A DNA stretch of 42,991 nucleotides from Mycobacterium angelicum (GTDB lineage Bacteria > Actinomycetota > Actinomycetes > Mycobacteriales > Mycobacteriaceae). Location of the stretch: NCBI RefSeq assembly GCF_002086155.1, contig NZ_MVHE01000047.1, forward strand, positions 1 through 42,991, read 5' to 3'. Positions 16,889-25,058 of this stretch are shown piece by piece. Position numbers and translations under genes: made by a program. The first letter of the stretch is position 1; each line of letters begins with the position of its first letter. A model generated the notes under the pieces. It made no database searches, was not told the DNA's origin, and saw only the letters and a list, made by a program, of their open reading frames with translations.

Positions 16889-17902
16889 TCAGCAGTGCCT
16901 CATGATGTTCGGCAGGCACAGGTCCTGCCCGGGTACCAACCGGTGGCTCTCGTCCAGCACGACACCGTTTCCGCTCAGCATCGGCCCCACGATGTTGAGG
17001 ATCTGACCGACGCCCTCGGCGGCCTTGCCGATCCGGTCGGGGTGGGTGAACAGGGTGTCGAAGATGTCGTCGATACCGTTGACCGTCGGCGCGACCTCGT
17101 GCTGGTAGAACACCAGGACCCGGTCCAGGATTCGGGTCAGTTCGCGCAGCAGCGTGAAGAACTCGACGATGTCGACGGACTTCGATGTATAGCGTTGTCC
17201 CACCAAAGCGAACTGCTCGATCAGCGCGACCAGCTGTTTGCGCCCCGCGGCCAGTGCCGCACTGGAGTCGTTGACGAAGTCCAGACCGCGGTGCAGGTTG
17301 CCGGTCATCTTGCTCAACAAGCCGGTCAATTCGCCGGCCGACCGCAAGATATCGCGCAGCGCATCAGGATATTTGTCGACGGCGTGCGCGACTTCGGTGA
17401 ACGTGTCGTGGATGACCTGCCCGTCGACGTCCCTGATGAAGGGGGTCACCTCCTGGATCATGTCGCTGCCCTCGTACGGCGATTTGACGCGTTGCGGCGG
17501 AATCGCGTTGTGGCCCAACGGCGTAGCGCCCTGTGGATCGAGGGCAACGTAGTGTCCACCCAATGGGGTGAGCAGCTTGATGTCCAGCGTGGACAGCGCG
17601 CCGACCACCACCGACCGCTTGACCTCGAATTTGATTTCGACCAGCGTTCGGTTCAGCCGGACACTGGTGACCTTGCCAACCGCAACACCGGCGATGCGAA
17701 CCTCGTCGCCCGCACGCACACCGCCGGAGGCACCGGCGTTTGCGGTGTAATCGGCCTGCCCAGCCGGATTGAGGTAGGCCACGCCGGTGGTGGCCAGCAC
17801 AACCACGATGGCGAAGATGCCGACGATGCCCTGCCTGCGGCTGCGTGTCGCAGCGGCGCGCTCGTCGAGTGCGCGACGATACCGGCCGAAGATCACTTGC
17901 AC
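16889..17902 (-). CDS. Mce family protein, MceC position
   Basis: A 337-aa protein: basic cytoplasmic start (RYRRALDERAAATRSRRQG), one membrane span at about 25-43, an MCE domain with VRIAGVAVGKVTSVRL near 68, then long amphipathic helices. It ends CLPNIMRHC, with two cysteines. The start overlaps mceB by ten bases. Part of the six-subunit Mce assembly. Confidence 0.9.
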   Translation of the reverse strand: MQVIFGRYRRALDERAAATRSRRQGIVGIFAIVVVLATTGVAYLNPAGQADYTANAGASGGVRAGDEVRIAGVAVGKVTSVRLNRTLVEIKFEVKRSVVVGALSTLDIKLLTPLGGHYVALDPQGATPLGHNAIPPQRVKSPYEGSDMIQEVTPFIRDVDGQVIHDTFTEVAHAVDKYPDALRDILRSAGELTGLLSKMTGNLHRGLDFVNDSSAALAAGRKQLVALIEQFALVGQRYTSKSVDIVEFFTLLRELTRILDRVLVFYQHEVAPTVNGIDDIFDTLFTHPDRIGKAAEGVGQILNIVGPMLSGNGVVLDESHRLVPGQDLCLPNIMRHC

Positions 17903-18903
17903 ACCACCAAATCCTGTTGGGCGAACGACACTTCGCCGATACCCGGAAGATGGACTTGGCCGTGCGAGCAGGTGAAGGCCGGCGTGGCCGGCCGGTCGTC
18001 GGCCAGTGAATCGCGCAGCCCCTGAATCAGGGCGGGCACCAGCGACAGGCCGGCGACGATCGTCGGCGACTGCGGGAACATGCGGCTCATCAGGTCGTAC
18101 AGCGGCGCCGTCGAGCCGTCGAAGGTGCGCTCGGCATACTGCAGGACGTGAACGAGGCTGCGCAACAATGGCAGTTCGATATCGATCGAGGCCCGAAAGT
18201 CGTCTGCCTTGGCGGTGAACTTCGCCAGCAAGTCGTTCAGCGTGGCGATGAGGTGAAACAGCTGCTGCGACTTGCCGCCCATATCACCGGAAATCTCGCT
18301 GAGATTGCGGATCAGCACGGTGATGGCGGCCTGCCGGTTGACGGCGAACTTGGCGATGGCATCCAGATCGCGCAGCACCGGTCCCAGGCCGGAATCGTCA
18401 CCTTGAATCAGCCGCAGCAGGTTCTCGCCGAACTGGTTGAGCTGGGCGGGGTCGAGCGTCTGGAACACCGGCCGAAAACCGTTGAACAGCTTGGTGATAT
18501 CGAACGACGGAACGGTCTGACCGATCGCGATGGCGCCACCCGCGGGCAACCGTTGCCCCACCGCCGCCGGCTGCACCAGTTCTAGATACCGCTGACCCAA
18601 CAGGTTCTGAAACCGCACGGCGACAACGGTATTGCGATACACCGGGTGGCCGTTGAGCGCGGTGAAGCCGACCCTCGCAGCGCGGCCATCCAGCCGGATG
18701 GCCTCGACCTTGCCGACCTGCACGCCGGAAATGCGCACGTCGTTGCCCACGTCCAGTCCCGATACATCGGTGAAGGTAGCGGTGTAATGCGAGACCGGTC
18801 CGCTGACCGGACTGCGCAGAGCGGTGAGCACGATGACCCCGCACACCGTGGCGACCGCAGTGAACACGGTCAGCCACAGCACCGATCGCGACACCTTCCT
18901 CAT
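17893..18903 (-). CDS. Mce family protein, MceB position
   Basis: A 336-aa protein with a membrane anchor at about 8-29, an MCE domain with VRISGVQVGKVEAIRLDG near 58, and a helical C-terminal region. Its start overlaps the mceA stop as ATGA. The C-terminal part contains FTCSHGQVHLPGIGEVSF and a final LVVCK, so two cysteines that could pair outside the membrane. Confidence 0.9.
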   Translation of the reverse strand: MRKVSRSVLWLTVFTAVATVCGVIVLTALRSPVSGPVSHYTATFTDVSGLDVGNDVRISGVQVGKVEAIRLDGRAARVGFTALNGHPVYRNTVVAVRFQNLLGQRYLELVQPAAVGQRLPAGGAIAIGQTVPSFDITKLFNGFRPVFQTLDPAQLNQFGENLLRLIQGDDSGLGPVLRDLDAIAKFAVNRQAAITVLIRNLSEISGDMGGKSQQLFHLIATLNDLLAKFTAKADDFRASIDIELPLLRSLVHVLQYAERTFDGSTAPLYDLMSRMFPQSPTIVAGLSLVPALIQGLRDSLADDRPATPAFTCSHGQVHLPGIGEVSFAQQDLVVCK

Positions 18904-19865
18904 CGGCCACCCTCCAGGATGACCTCGGTGCGCATCCGGACCTCGCCGTCGATGACTGTGAACGCGGCGCCGGTGCGGTCGAGCAGGCCGGAAAGCCGGT
19001 CATAGGCCGGCGCCAGGCTGCCGACGGCGTACATGGCCGGGACGTCAACGTTCATGATCGCGCCGAGCAGCTGGACGAGCCATGGATTGTTGCGCACAGA
19101 GATCTGGCCGGCATCGCGCAACAGCTGACCCGTTTGGCGCATAACCAGATTCGTGCGTGCCACACCACCCGGAGCTACGAGCGGATCCAGCGCGTCAAGC
19201 ATTCCGGGTGCCAGACCAACCGCGGGCAGTGCGCCGGCCAGGCCGCCCAGGAAAGACGACAGCACCGAAAGCGATTGTGAGACAGGCACTGTCTGTGCGT
19301 CGGCCAAGCTTTTGGCGAGGTCCAGGCCGGCCCTGGCCGTTGGCTCGACGATGCCGGCGTGCCGGCGCAGCACCTCGATGACGTGGTCGAATTCCGGGGT
19401 GTCGAGGACGCGGCTGATGCGTTGTCCCTGACGCAGCAGCCCCGTCACCGATGCCGCGTCGGCGTCGGTGCGCAAGACCAACGTCTGATTCGGCCGCAAC
19501 GGCGACCCCTTGCCCTCGCTGACGAGTTCGACTGCCGCCGTGCCGAATACGTTCGACGACGTGAACCTGGCGATGGTGTCGGCGGTCAGTACCCTGGCTT
19601 GGCGCGGGTCGAGAAGCACCGTCATCGTCTGCTTGTTGTATCCGGTGGCTTCCAGCTTCTTGACCGACCCGATGGCCAGCCCGTGAAACTTGACCTCGGC
19701 ACCGGGCGCCAAACCTTCGCCGATCGTGTTGGCGACCACGGTCAGTTTGAACGTGTCGTCGTAGTTGCCGGTGGCGGCCTGGTGGAGGACGGCGCCGACG
19801 ACGGCCAGCACTGCGGCGACGATCAGGCCCCGGATGCGAAGGGATTTCGAGCTGGGTGCTGCCAT
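18900..19865 (-). CDS. Mce family protein, MceA position
   Basis: A 321-aa protein, shorter than the 400-450 residues of the virulence-linked Mce1A. It has an N-terminal span at about 11-30, an MCE domain with VKFHGLAIGSVKKLEATG near 58, and a helical region. No RGD motif is present. It starts 3 bases after yrbEB. By family knowledge it heads the Mce hexamer that carries lipids from the outer layers to the YrbE permease. Confidence 0.91.
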   Translation of the reverse strand: MAAPSSKSLRIRGLIVAAVLAVVGAVLHQAATGNYDDTFKLTVVANTIGEGLAPGAEVKFHGLAIGSVKKLEATGYNKQTMTVLLDPRQARVLTADTIARFTSSNVFGTAAVELVSEGKGSPLRPNQTLVLRTDADAASVTGLLRQGQRISRVLDTPEFDHVIEVLRRHAGIVEPTARAGLDLAKSLADAQTVPVSQSLSVLSSFLGGLAGALPAVGLAPGMLDALDPLVAPGGVARTNLVMRQTGQLLRDAGQISVRNNPWLVQLLGAIMNVDVPAMYAVGSLAPAYDRLSGLLDRTGAAFTVIDGEVRMRTEVILEGGR

Positions 19866-19868
19866 GGC

Positions 19869-20723
19869 CTACCCCGACAACTTCAGGCCGGGATTATTGC
19901 CCCAGAACAACAGGGTGAGCACCATGTCGGCGATGACGACGGTGATCAGGCTGGCCCGGATCGCTCGTCCCGAGGCCTGGCCGACGCCCTCGGGGCCGCC
20001 GCCTGCGTAATAGCCTTCGTAGCAGTGGATTACGACGATGAGGGTGACGAAAATGATCGCCTTGAGCACCGAGAAAGCCACGTCCGACGGTTGGATGAAC
20101 GAGTCGAAATAGTGGTAATAGGTGCCCGACGCTTGATGCAGCTTGACCACCAGCGCGCAGGACAGGTAACTCAGGGCCAGGGCCAACAGGTAGAGCGGAA
20201 CGATGGTGATCATGCCAGCGATGACGCGAGGGGTCACCACATACGGAATCGACGGGATGCCTTGGGCTTCGAGCGCGTCGATCTCGTCTGCGATGCGCAT
20301 GGCGCCGATCTCGGCGGTCATCCGGGTACCGGCCTGGGCGCCGAACCCGATGGCCGCGATCATCGGCGCCATCTCCCGGGTGTTGGCGTAGGCGGAGATG
20401 AAGCCGGTGAGTGGCCCCATGCCGACCATGTCCAGCACCGCATAGCCTTCGACGCCGACCGAACCGCCGATCGCCGCACCCATGAACGCCAGTACGCCGA
20501 TGGTGCCACCACCGACGACGAGCGAACCGTTGCCCCAGATCATGTCGACCAGAATCGCTCCGGTGTGGCGACGGTAGCGCGCGACTGTGCGCGGGATCGC
20601 GCCGAGCACCAACCCGAGGAAGGTCGCTTGGTGTCCGAGGCGCTCGAACACCGCGCCGCCGCGGCCGGCCACCCGCAAGGAGGCGGCCAGTCCGTGCGGT
20701 AGATACCGCGAAGGCGTTGCCAT
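19869..20723 (-). CDS. YrbE-type permease, second subunit (yrbEB position)
   Basis: A 284-aa MlaE/YrbE integral membrane protein with about six spans. The ATG at 20723 overlaps the yrbEA stop as TGATG and gives MATPSRYLPHGLAASL. The family core is seen in the EIGAMRIADEIDALEAQGI loop near 140, which contacts the ATPase. No mceG (mkl) ATPase gene lies in the window, so the ATPase must act in trans, as in other mycobacterial Mce systems. Confidence 0.92.
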   Translation of the reverse strand: MATPSRYLPHGLAASLRVAGRGGAVFERLGHQATFLGLVLGAIPRTVARYRRHTGAILVDMIWGNGSLVVGGGTIGVLAFMGAAIGGSVGVEGYAVLDMVGMGPLTGFISAYANTREMAPMIAAIGFGAQAGTRMTAEIGAMRIADEIDALEAQGIPSIPYVVTPRVIAGMITIVPLYLLALALSYLSCALVVKLHQASGTYYHYFDSFIQPSDVAFSVLKAIIFVTLIVVIHCYEGYYAGGGPEGVGQASGRAIRASLITVVIADMVLTLLFWGNNPGLKLSG

Positions 20724-21610
20724 CAGCCGACTTTCGCCGGCATGAACAGGGTGACGAATTCGGTGATCACCAGGTTGAGCACGAACACCGTGACCACGCC
20801 GAGGACGACGGCCGCGTTGACGCCGTCGGCGACCCCGCGCGGGCCGCCCTTGGTTTCCAGACCGCGCTGGCAGGCGATCAGGGTCACGATCACGCCGAAC
20901 AGCCACGTCTTCAGTAGCGCCACCACCACGTCGGCAACGGTGGCGAATGATCCGAACGAGGCGATATAGCTTCCGGGAGTGCCGGATTGGAAGCCCACAT
21001 TGATCACGTAGCCGGCGGACAGACCCATGAAGATGATGAAGATGCACAGCGCCGGTGACACCAGCAGTATCGCCGCCAGCCGAGGCGTGACGAGCCGCTG
21101 CACCGGATCGATACCCATGACACGCAGCGCGTCAACCTCGTCGCGAATGCTGCGCGCGCCGAGGTCGGTGGTTATCGCCGCACCGGCCGCACCACCTAGC
21201 AGCAGTGCGGCCACGATCGGCGCGGCCTGCCGGATGACGCCGAGGCCGCCGGCCGCCCCGGAGATCGACGTGGCACCCACCTGCTGGATGACGCTGCCCA
21301 CCTGCACCGCGACGATGACTCCGAACGGGACGGAGATCAGCAAGGCCGGAATCGCGGTGACACCGACTATGAACGAGGCCTGGTTGAGGGTGTCGCGCCA
21401 CGGATGGCGCAACCGCACCAGGTCGGTGATCAGGTAGACCACGGCCTGCGCGGCCAATTCGAAGAACCGGCCGAGGGTCTGTAGTGAACCGTCGACCTGC
21501 CCCACAACATAGCGCCGCGGTCTGGCGACCATCTCGGCCAATGGCGCGCGAAACCGCCCGTCTGCCGCCGACTCAACCAGGAAATCTGGTCTTGTAAACA
21601 AAAGCGACAT
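20723..21610 (-). CDS. YrbE-type permease, first subunit (yrbEA position)
   Basis: A 295-aa MlaE/YrbE permease and the first gene of the leftward mce operon. The ATG at 21610 (MSLLFTRPDF) is preceded by AAGGAAA; twenty further in-frame codons upstream (from 21670) look untranslated. Core motif DLGARSIRDEVDALRVMGIDP lies near residue 160, split here by the usual membrane spans on each side. The promoter should lie in 21611-21891, shared back to back with the GMC oxidoreductase gene. Confidence 0.92.
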   Translation of the reverse strand: MSLLFTRPDFLVESAADGRFRAPLAEMVARPRRYVVGQVDGSLQTLGRFFELAAQAVVYLITDLVRLRHPWRDTLNQASFIVGVTAIPALLISVPFGVIVAVQVGSVIQQVGATSISGAAGGLGVIRQAAPIVAALLLGGAAGAAITTDLGARSIRDEVDALRVMGIDPVQRLVTPRLAAILLVSPALCIFIIFMGLSAGYVINVGFQSGTPGSYIASFGSFATVADVVVALLKTWLFGVIVTLIACQRGLETKGGPRGVADGVNAAVVLGVVTVFVLNLVITEFVTLFMPAKVG

Positions 21611-21891
21611 GACGGTTTCCTTGCTCGCCGGGTGATTTACGGATGTTATTGATTTCGCCCCGAAACACACCGGCCAATATCGGATCGTTATCTAATCGTT
21701 ATAATTGATGTTTGGCATTGCTGCAGGTTGACGAAGTAAATGCGGTCGACAATGTGTTGCAATGACAGGGTTATGACCTTTCGTGTAAATCGAATGGACA
21801 CTGGCTTCTGGATAACTTTTCCGGCCCCTTCCCGAAATTCCTTATAAGCGTCTACGCTGCGGTACTTATTCATCAGACGGAGGTTGCTGTC
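21611..21891. promoter_or_regulatory. AT-richer divergent control region of mce operon and GMC gene
   Basis: A 281-base gap between two divergent genes, visibly less GC-rich than its surroundings. It holds the direct repeat ATCGTTAT at 21684-21691 and 21695-21702 (11-base period, one helical turn). I found no full KstR match (TnnAACnnGTTnnA) here. A 61-codon frame within it on the minus strand has no credible features. Confidence 0.55.
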
Positions 21892-23604
21892 ATGGCGGAA
21901 ACGGCCGAGGCGCTCGCGACATCAATGGATGCGCTGCGCGACGAATACGACGTGGTGATCCTCGGTTCGGGCTACGGCGGGGCCATTACCGCGGCCCGCC
22001 TGGGAGTGGCGAACGCGGCCGCGGGCGGCAAGCTCGACATCGCGGTGCTGGAACGCGGCGCCGAACATCCGACCGGCAGCTTCCCCGAATCCGAGGCGGC
22101 CGCACTCACCGAGCTTCGTTCGCCGTTGAATCCGTTGGGCCTGATCGAGGTTGAGCGGTTCAAGAGCATCGACGTGATCCACGCGAACGGACTCGGCGGC
22201 ACCTCGCTGATCAACTTCAACGTCGCGATCGTGCCGGACCGGGAAGTGTTTCTGGCAGCGTGGCCCCGGGAGTTCCGCAATCTGGTCGAACAACAGCGCG
22301 ACGGCGTGGGCGGCCTGGAGGAGTACTACGCGCGGGCGCGGCGCATGCTAGGGGCGGTGCGTTACGGGGAGGACGTGCCGTTGCGCCGCGTCGAGGCATT
22401 CCGCCAGATCGCCAAGAACGCCGGCGCACAAATGCAGATCCTCGACATCACCGTCAGCACCGAGGACCGGATCACCAAGTACGGCGTGCAGCGTCGCCGC
22501 TGCCCCAACCACGGCGGCGACGGCACCGGGGACAACACGGGCTCGAAGAACACCCTGATGACCAACTACCTACCCATGGCCGCGCATTTCGGCGTCCAGT
22601 TGTTCCCCGGCATCGAAGCACAACGCATCGAACCGACCGACGACGGCCGGTGGCGGGTGATCGCACGACGCACCGGCGCACAGACCGACGTCGTCGTCAC
22701 GGCCCGGCGTGTGGTGGTCGCGGCGGGCACGCTGGGCAGCAACGCGATCTTGCTGCGCTCGAGTCAGGCCGGGCTGCAAATGTCGACGCGGCTGGGCAAG
22801 AATTTCAGCGGTAATGGCGACAACTTCGGCATCGCCTACAACACCGATATGCGAACCGATACGCAAACCTGGGCAACCACCGACGGGCCGCCGCGCTGCG
22901 AACTGGCGTGCGGGCCGAGCATTACCGCCGCCATGCGCTTCGGTGCCGACCAGTCCGATTTGCGCAAACGGTTTACCGTGCAGGACCTTTCGCTGCCTCG
23001 AGCGCTCACCGACAGCTTCCGGTTCGGCCTGATGGGCCTGGCCGCCACCAGCTATCGCGACTACCGCAGGGCCAAGCTGGAGCGGTGGAGCCGCGACATC
23101 ACGTTCAACACCGACGGAGCGATGAACCACTCGCTGGGATTCCTGATCATGTTGCACGACAACTCCGATGGCGAACTGGTGCTGCGCAACAACGGCACGG
23201 TGAAGATCGATTGGCCGGGGGCGCCGACGGAGCGGATCTACCGCGACGTCGATGCGATCATGAAGCCCGCGGTCGAGGCGATCGGTGGCACCTACATGAA
23301 GAACCCACGTTGGGATAAGCGACTTCTCGGCAAGCACCTGATCACCGCGCACCCGATGGGCGGGTGCGCGACTGCCGACAACGTCGACGCGGGTGTCGTC
23401 GACCACGCCGGCCGGGTTTTCCGGCCCGATGGCGGTACCTACGACGGGCTTTACGTGTGCGACGCGTCGGTAATCCCCCGGGCGATCGGCGTCAACCCAT
23501 TCCTGACCATCTCGATGTTCGCCGAACGCACGGCCGAACTGCTGCGCGAAGAACTCGGCCTGCCCGGCTATGACCCGGCCGTCGAAGCCGACGACCGGGT
23601 CTAG
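21892..23604 (+). CDS. GMC-family FAD oxidoreductase, cholesterol-oxidase-like
   Basis: A 570-aa flavoprotein. The dinucleotide-binding motif VVILGSGYGGAITAARL is at about 20-36, a second GMC stretch is NGLGGTSLINFNV near 104, and the catalytic His and Asn are expected in HPMGGC and GVNPFLTISMFAERTAE. Length and motifs match the ChoD type of mycobacteria. It may oxidise the 3-hydroxyl of a sterol or other lipid alcohol; this is inferred from family and location in the steroid region, not shown. No signal peptide is seen. It is divergent from the mce operon, and may process what that importer brings in. Confidence 0.88.
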   Translation: MAETAEALATSMDALRDEYDVVILGSGYGGAITAARLGVANAAAGGKLDIAVLERGAEHPTGSFPESEAAALTELRSPLNPLGLIEVERFKSIDVIHANGLGGTSLINFNVAIVPDREVFLAAWPREFRNLVEQQRDGVGGLEEYYARARRMLGAVRYGEDVPLRRVEAFRQIAKNAGAQMQILDITVSTEDRITKYGVQRRRCPNHGGDGTGDNTGSKNTLMTNYLPMAAHFGVQLFPGIEAQRIEPTDDGRWRVIARRTGAQTDVVVTARRVVVAAGTLGSNAILLRSSQAGLQMSTRLGKNFSGNGDNFGIAYNTDMRTDTQTWATTDGPPRCELACGPSITAAMRFGADQSDLRKRFTVQDLSLPRALTDSFRFGLMGLAATSYRDYRRAKLERWSRDITFNTDGAMNHSLGFLIMLHDNSDGELVLRNNGTVKIDWPGAPTERIYRDVDAIMKPAVEAIGGTYMKNPRWDKRLLGKHLITAHPMGGCATADNVDAGVVDHAGRVFRPDGGTYDGLYVCDASVIPRAIGVNPFLTISMFAERTAELLREELGLPGYDPAVEADDRV

Positions 23605-23617
23605 CCTTCGCGAAACG

Positions 23618-24226
23618 CTAAGTGCGCAAAGCGAAGAAGCCGATCATCTCGTAGCGGCCCCGCGGCACCTTGAACAGGATCTTGCCGAGATACGTTCCCG
23701 GCACCACCTCGACGAGTTCGTCGCGGATGCTTCTGATGATGAGGTACGGGTTCTCCTTGACGTCGGAGTAGTCGATGACCATGACCTCGACGCCCGGGTC
23801 GCACTTGCCGGCGTCGCGGTAGGTCTTGAAGTCGAAGGCGAGTTTGCCGTCGGTGCCGTCCTTCATCTTGTACAGCGGCCACAGCAGCTTTGACGGCAGC
23901 TTCGCCGCGGAGATGATCCGGTTGTCACCGGTGCGGGCCTCGGAGTCGAATCGCTTTCCCTGCCAGGGCATCCACAGGCCGGTGACGAACCGTACGGCCG
24001 CGTCGACGAGCGGGTTCGTCGTCGTCATCACGAGGATGCCGTTAGTCGGACCGTCGAGGCTGGCCGGCGCTGTTCCGAGTTTGAAGATCGCGTTGAGTTG
24101 CGCCTCGGCGGCCGCACTGTCGGATTTCGCTTGTTCTTTGAGATCAACGATCCACTGCCAGGCCTCGTCGGCGGCGTCGCGGGTGCGCAGCTCGGAAACG
24201 CGAGATTCTGCTGTTTGAATTGACAT
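23618..24226 (-). CDS. unrecognised 202-aa protein
   Basis: I do not recognise this protein with confidence. It has no signal peptide or membrane span. The first 45 residues are a charged helix; the middle has GLWMPWQGKRFDSE and the C-terminal part MVIDYSDVKENPYLIIRSIRDE followed by PGTYLGKILFKV, a layout that faintly recalls GXWXG/DUF4334 proteins. A lipocalin-like ligand-binding fold is possible but unproven. It converges on the GMC gene with 13 bases between stops, and a 21-base palindrome lies about 105 bases upstream. Confidence 0.75.
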   Translation of the reverse strand: MSIQTAESRVSELRTRDAADEAWQWIVDLKEQAKSDSAAAEAQLNAIFKLGTAPASLDGPTNGILVMTTTNPLVDAAVRFVTGLWMPWQGKRFDSEARTGDNRIISAAKLPSKLLWPLYKMKDGTDGKLAFDFKTYRDAGKCDPGVEVMVIDYSDVKENPYLIIRSIRDELVEVVPGTYLGKILFKVPRGRYEMIGFFALRT

Positions 24227-24330
24227 TTCTTACCCTTGTCTGTGGTCAGGACCCCCAGATGTTAACGCCGCAAAACCCGGCAGGGAACAGCTTTTCTATA
24301 AAATGTTTGCGCAGGTCAAGCGGTACAAAT

Positions 24331-24351
24331 ATTTGACAATACGTGTCAAAT
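24331..24351. promoter_or_regulatory. 21-base palindrome, TetR-type operator candidate
   Basis: Perfect arms ATTTGACA (24331-24338) and TGTCAAAT (24344-24351) flank ATACG. The site lies in the AT-richer gap between hsaB and the 202-aa protein gene (start at 24226), 105 bases upstream of the latter. It differs from both KstR and KstR2 consensus sites. TTGACA inside the left arm could also be a -35 element. Confidence 0.6.
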
Positions 24352-24489
24352 TCGTTTACAAAATTGATTCGCCATTGGTGGTTCCCAGGTGCGGTTAGCC
24401 GTGCGGTCAACCATGTTGCTCTTCAATACGCGCTGTCGCCGGCGATACCGCGTTTGCAGTTCGAGTGGGCACCCGCGCCCGCCATGCCG

Positions 24490-25056
24490 CTAAAGCCAGG
24501 TGTCCTGCGTGGTGGTGGTGAGAAACGCCTCCAGGTCGTCGCGCCACTGCGCCGGCGTGGTCTTGTCCGGCTCGATCCCGGTGTAATCGCCGCGATAGAA
24601 CAGCAGCGGGCGCGGTTTGACCTTGGGGACTTCCGACAACGACTCGACCGCGCCGAACACCACGAAGTGGTCGCCGCCGTCGTGCACGGATGCCACCGTG
24701 CAGTCGATATAGGCCAGCGAGCCGTCGATCACCGGTGATCCGAGTTCGGAAGGGTGCCAATCGATTCCGGCGAACTTGTCGGGTTCCTTGGACCCGAACC
24801 GGGCCGAGACGTCTTTCTGCTGCTCGGTAAGCACGTTGACGCAGAACCGGCCGCTGGCCTCGATGGCCTTCCAGGACCGCGACACCTTGGTGGGGCAGAA
24901 CAACACCAGCGGCGGGTCCAGCGACAGCGCCGCAAAGGACTGGCAGGCAAAGCCGATGGGCACGTCGTCGTGCACGGTGGTGATGATCGTGATCCCGGTG
25001 CAGAACTGGCCCAGCACGCTACGGAACGTGCGCGGGTCGATCGGCGCCCCAGCCAT
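24490..25056 (-). CDS. hsaB: flavin reductase HsaB
   Basis: A 188-aa flavin:NADH reductase of the HpaC-like split-barrel family (SVLGQFCTGITIITT, FACQSFAALSLDPPLVLFCPTK near 40-60, GDHFVVFGAV near 130). M. tuberculosis HsaB has 187 residues. It supplies reduced FMN to the oxygenase HsaA. The ATG at 25056 follows the hsaC stop by two bases; an open frame further upstream is not supported. It is the last gene of hsaADCB here, whereas in M. tuberculosis nat follows directly. Confidence 0.94.
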   Translation of the reverse strand: MAGAPIDPRTFRSVLGQFCTGITIITTVHDDVPIGFACQSFAALSLDPPLVLFCPTKVSRSWKAIEASGRFCVNVLTEQQKDVSARFGSKEPDKFAGIDWHPSELGSPVIDGSLAYIDCTVASVHDGGDHFVVFGAVESLSEVPKVKPRPLLFYRGDYTGIEPDKTTPAQWRDDLEAFLTTTTQDTWL

Positions 25057-25058
25057 GG

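Noticed and set aside
16778..18025. 415-codon plus-strand frame opposite mceC and mceD
   Set aside because: Same pattern: no start signal, no domain, and covers the coupled boundaries of real genes.
19359..20702. 447-codon plus-strand frame opposite mceA and yrbEB
   Set aside because: Rich in Arg, Gly, Asp and His without any domain; the opposite strand carries clear Mce and permease sequences with coupled starts.
21688..21873. 61-codon minus-strand frame in the mce/GMC divergent gap
   Set aside because: No ribosome site, no recognisable motif, and it would sit on top of the promoter region of two genes.
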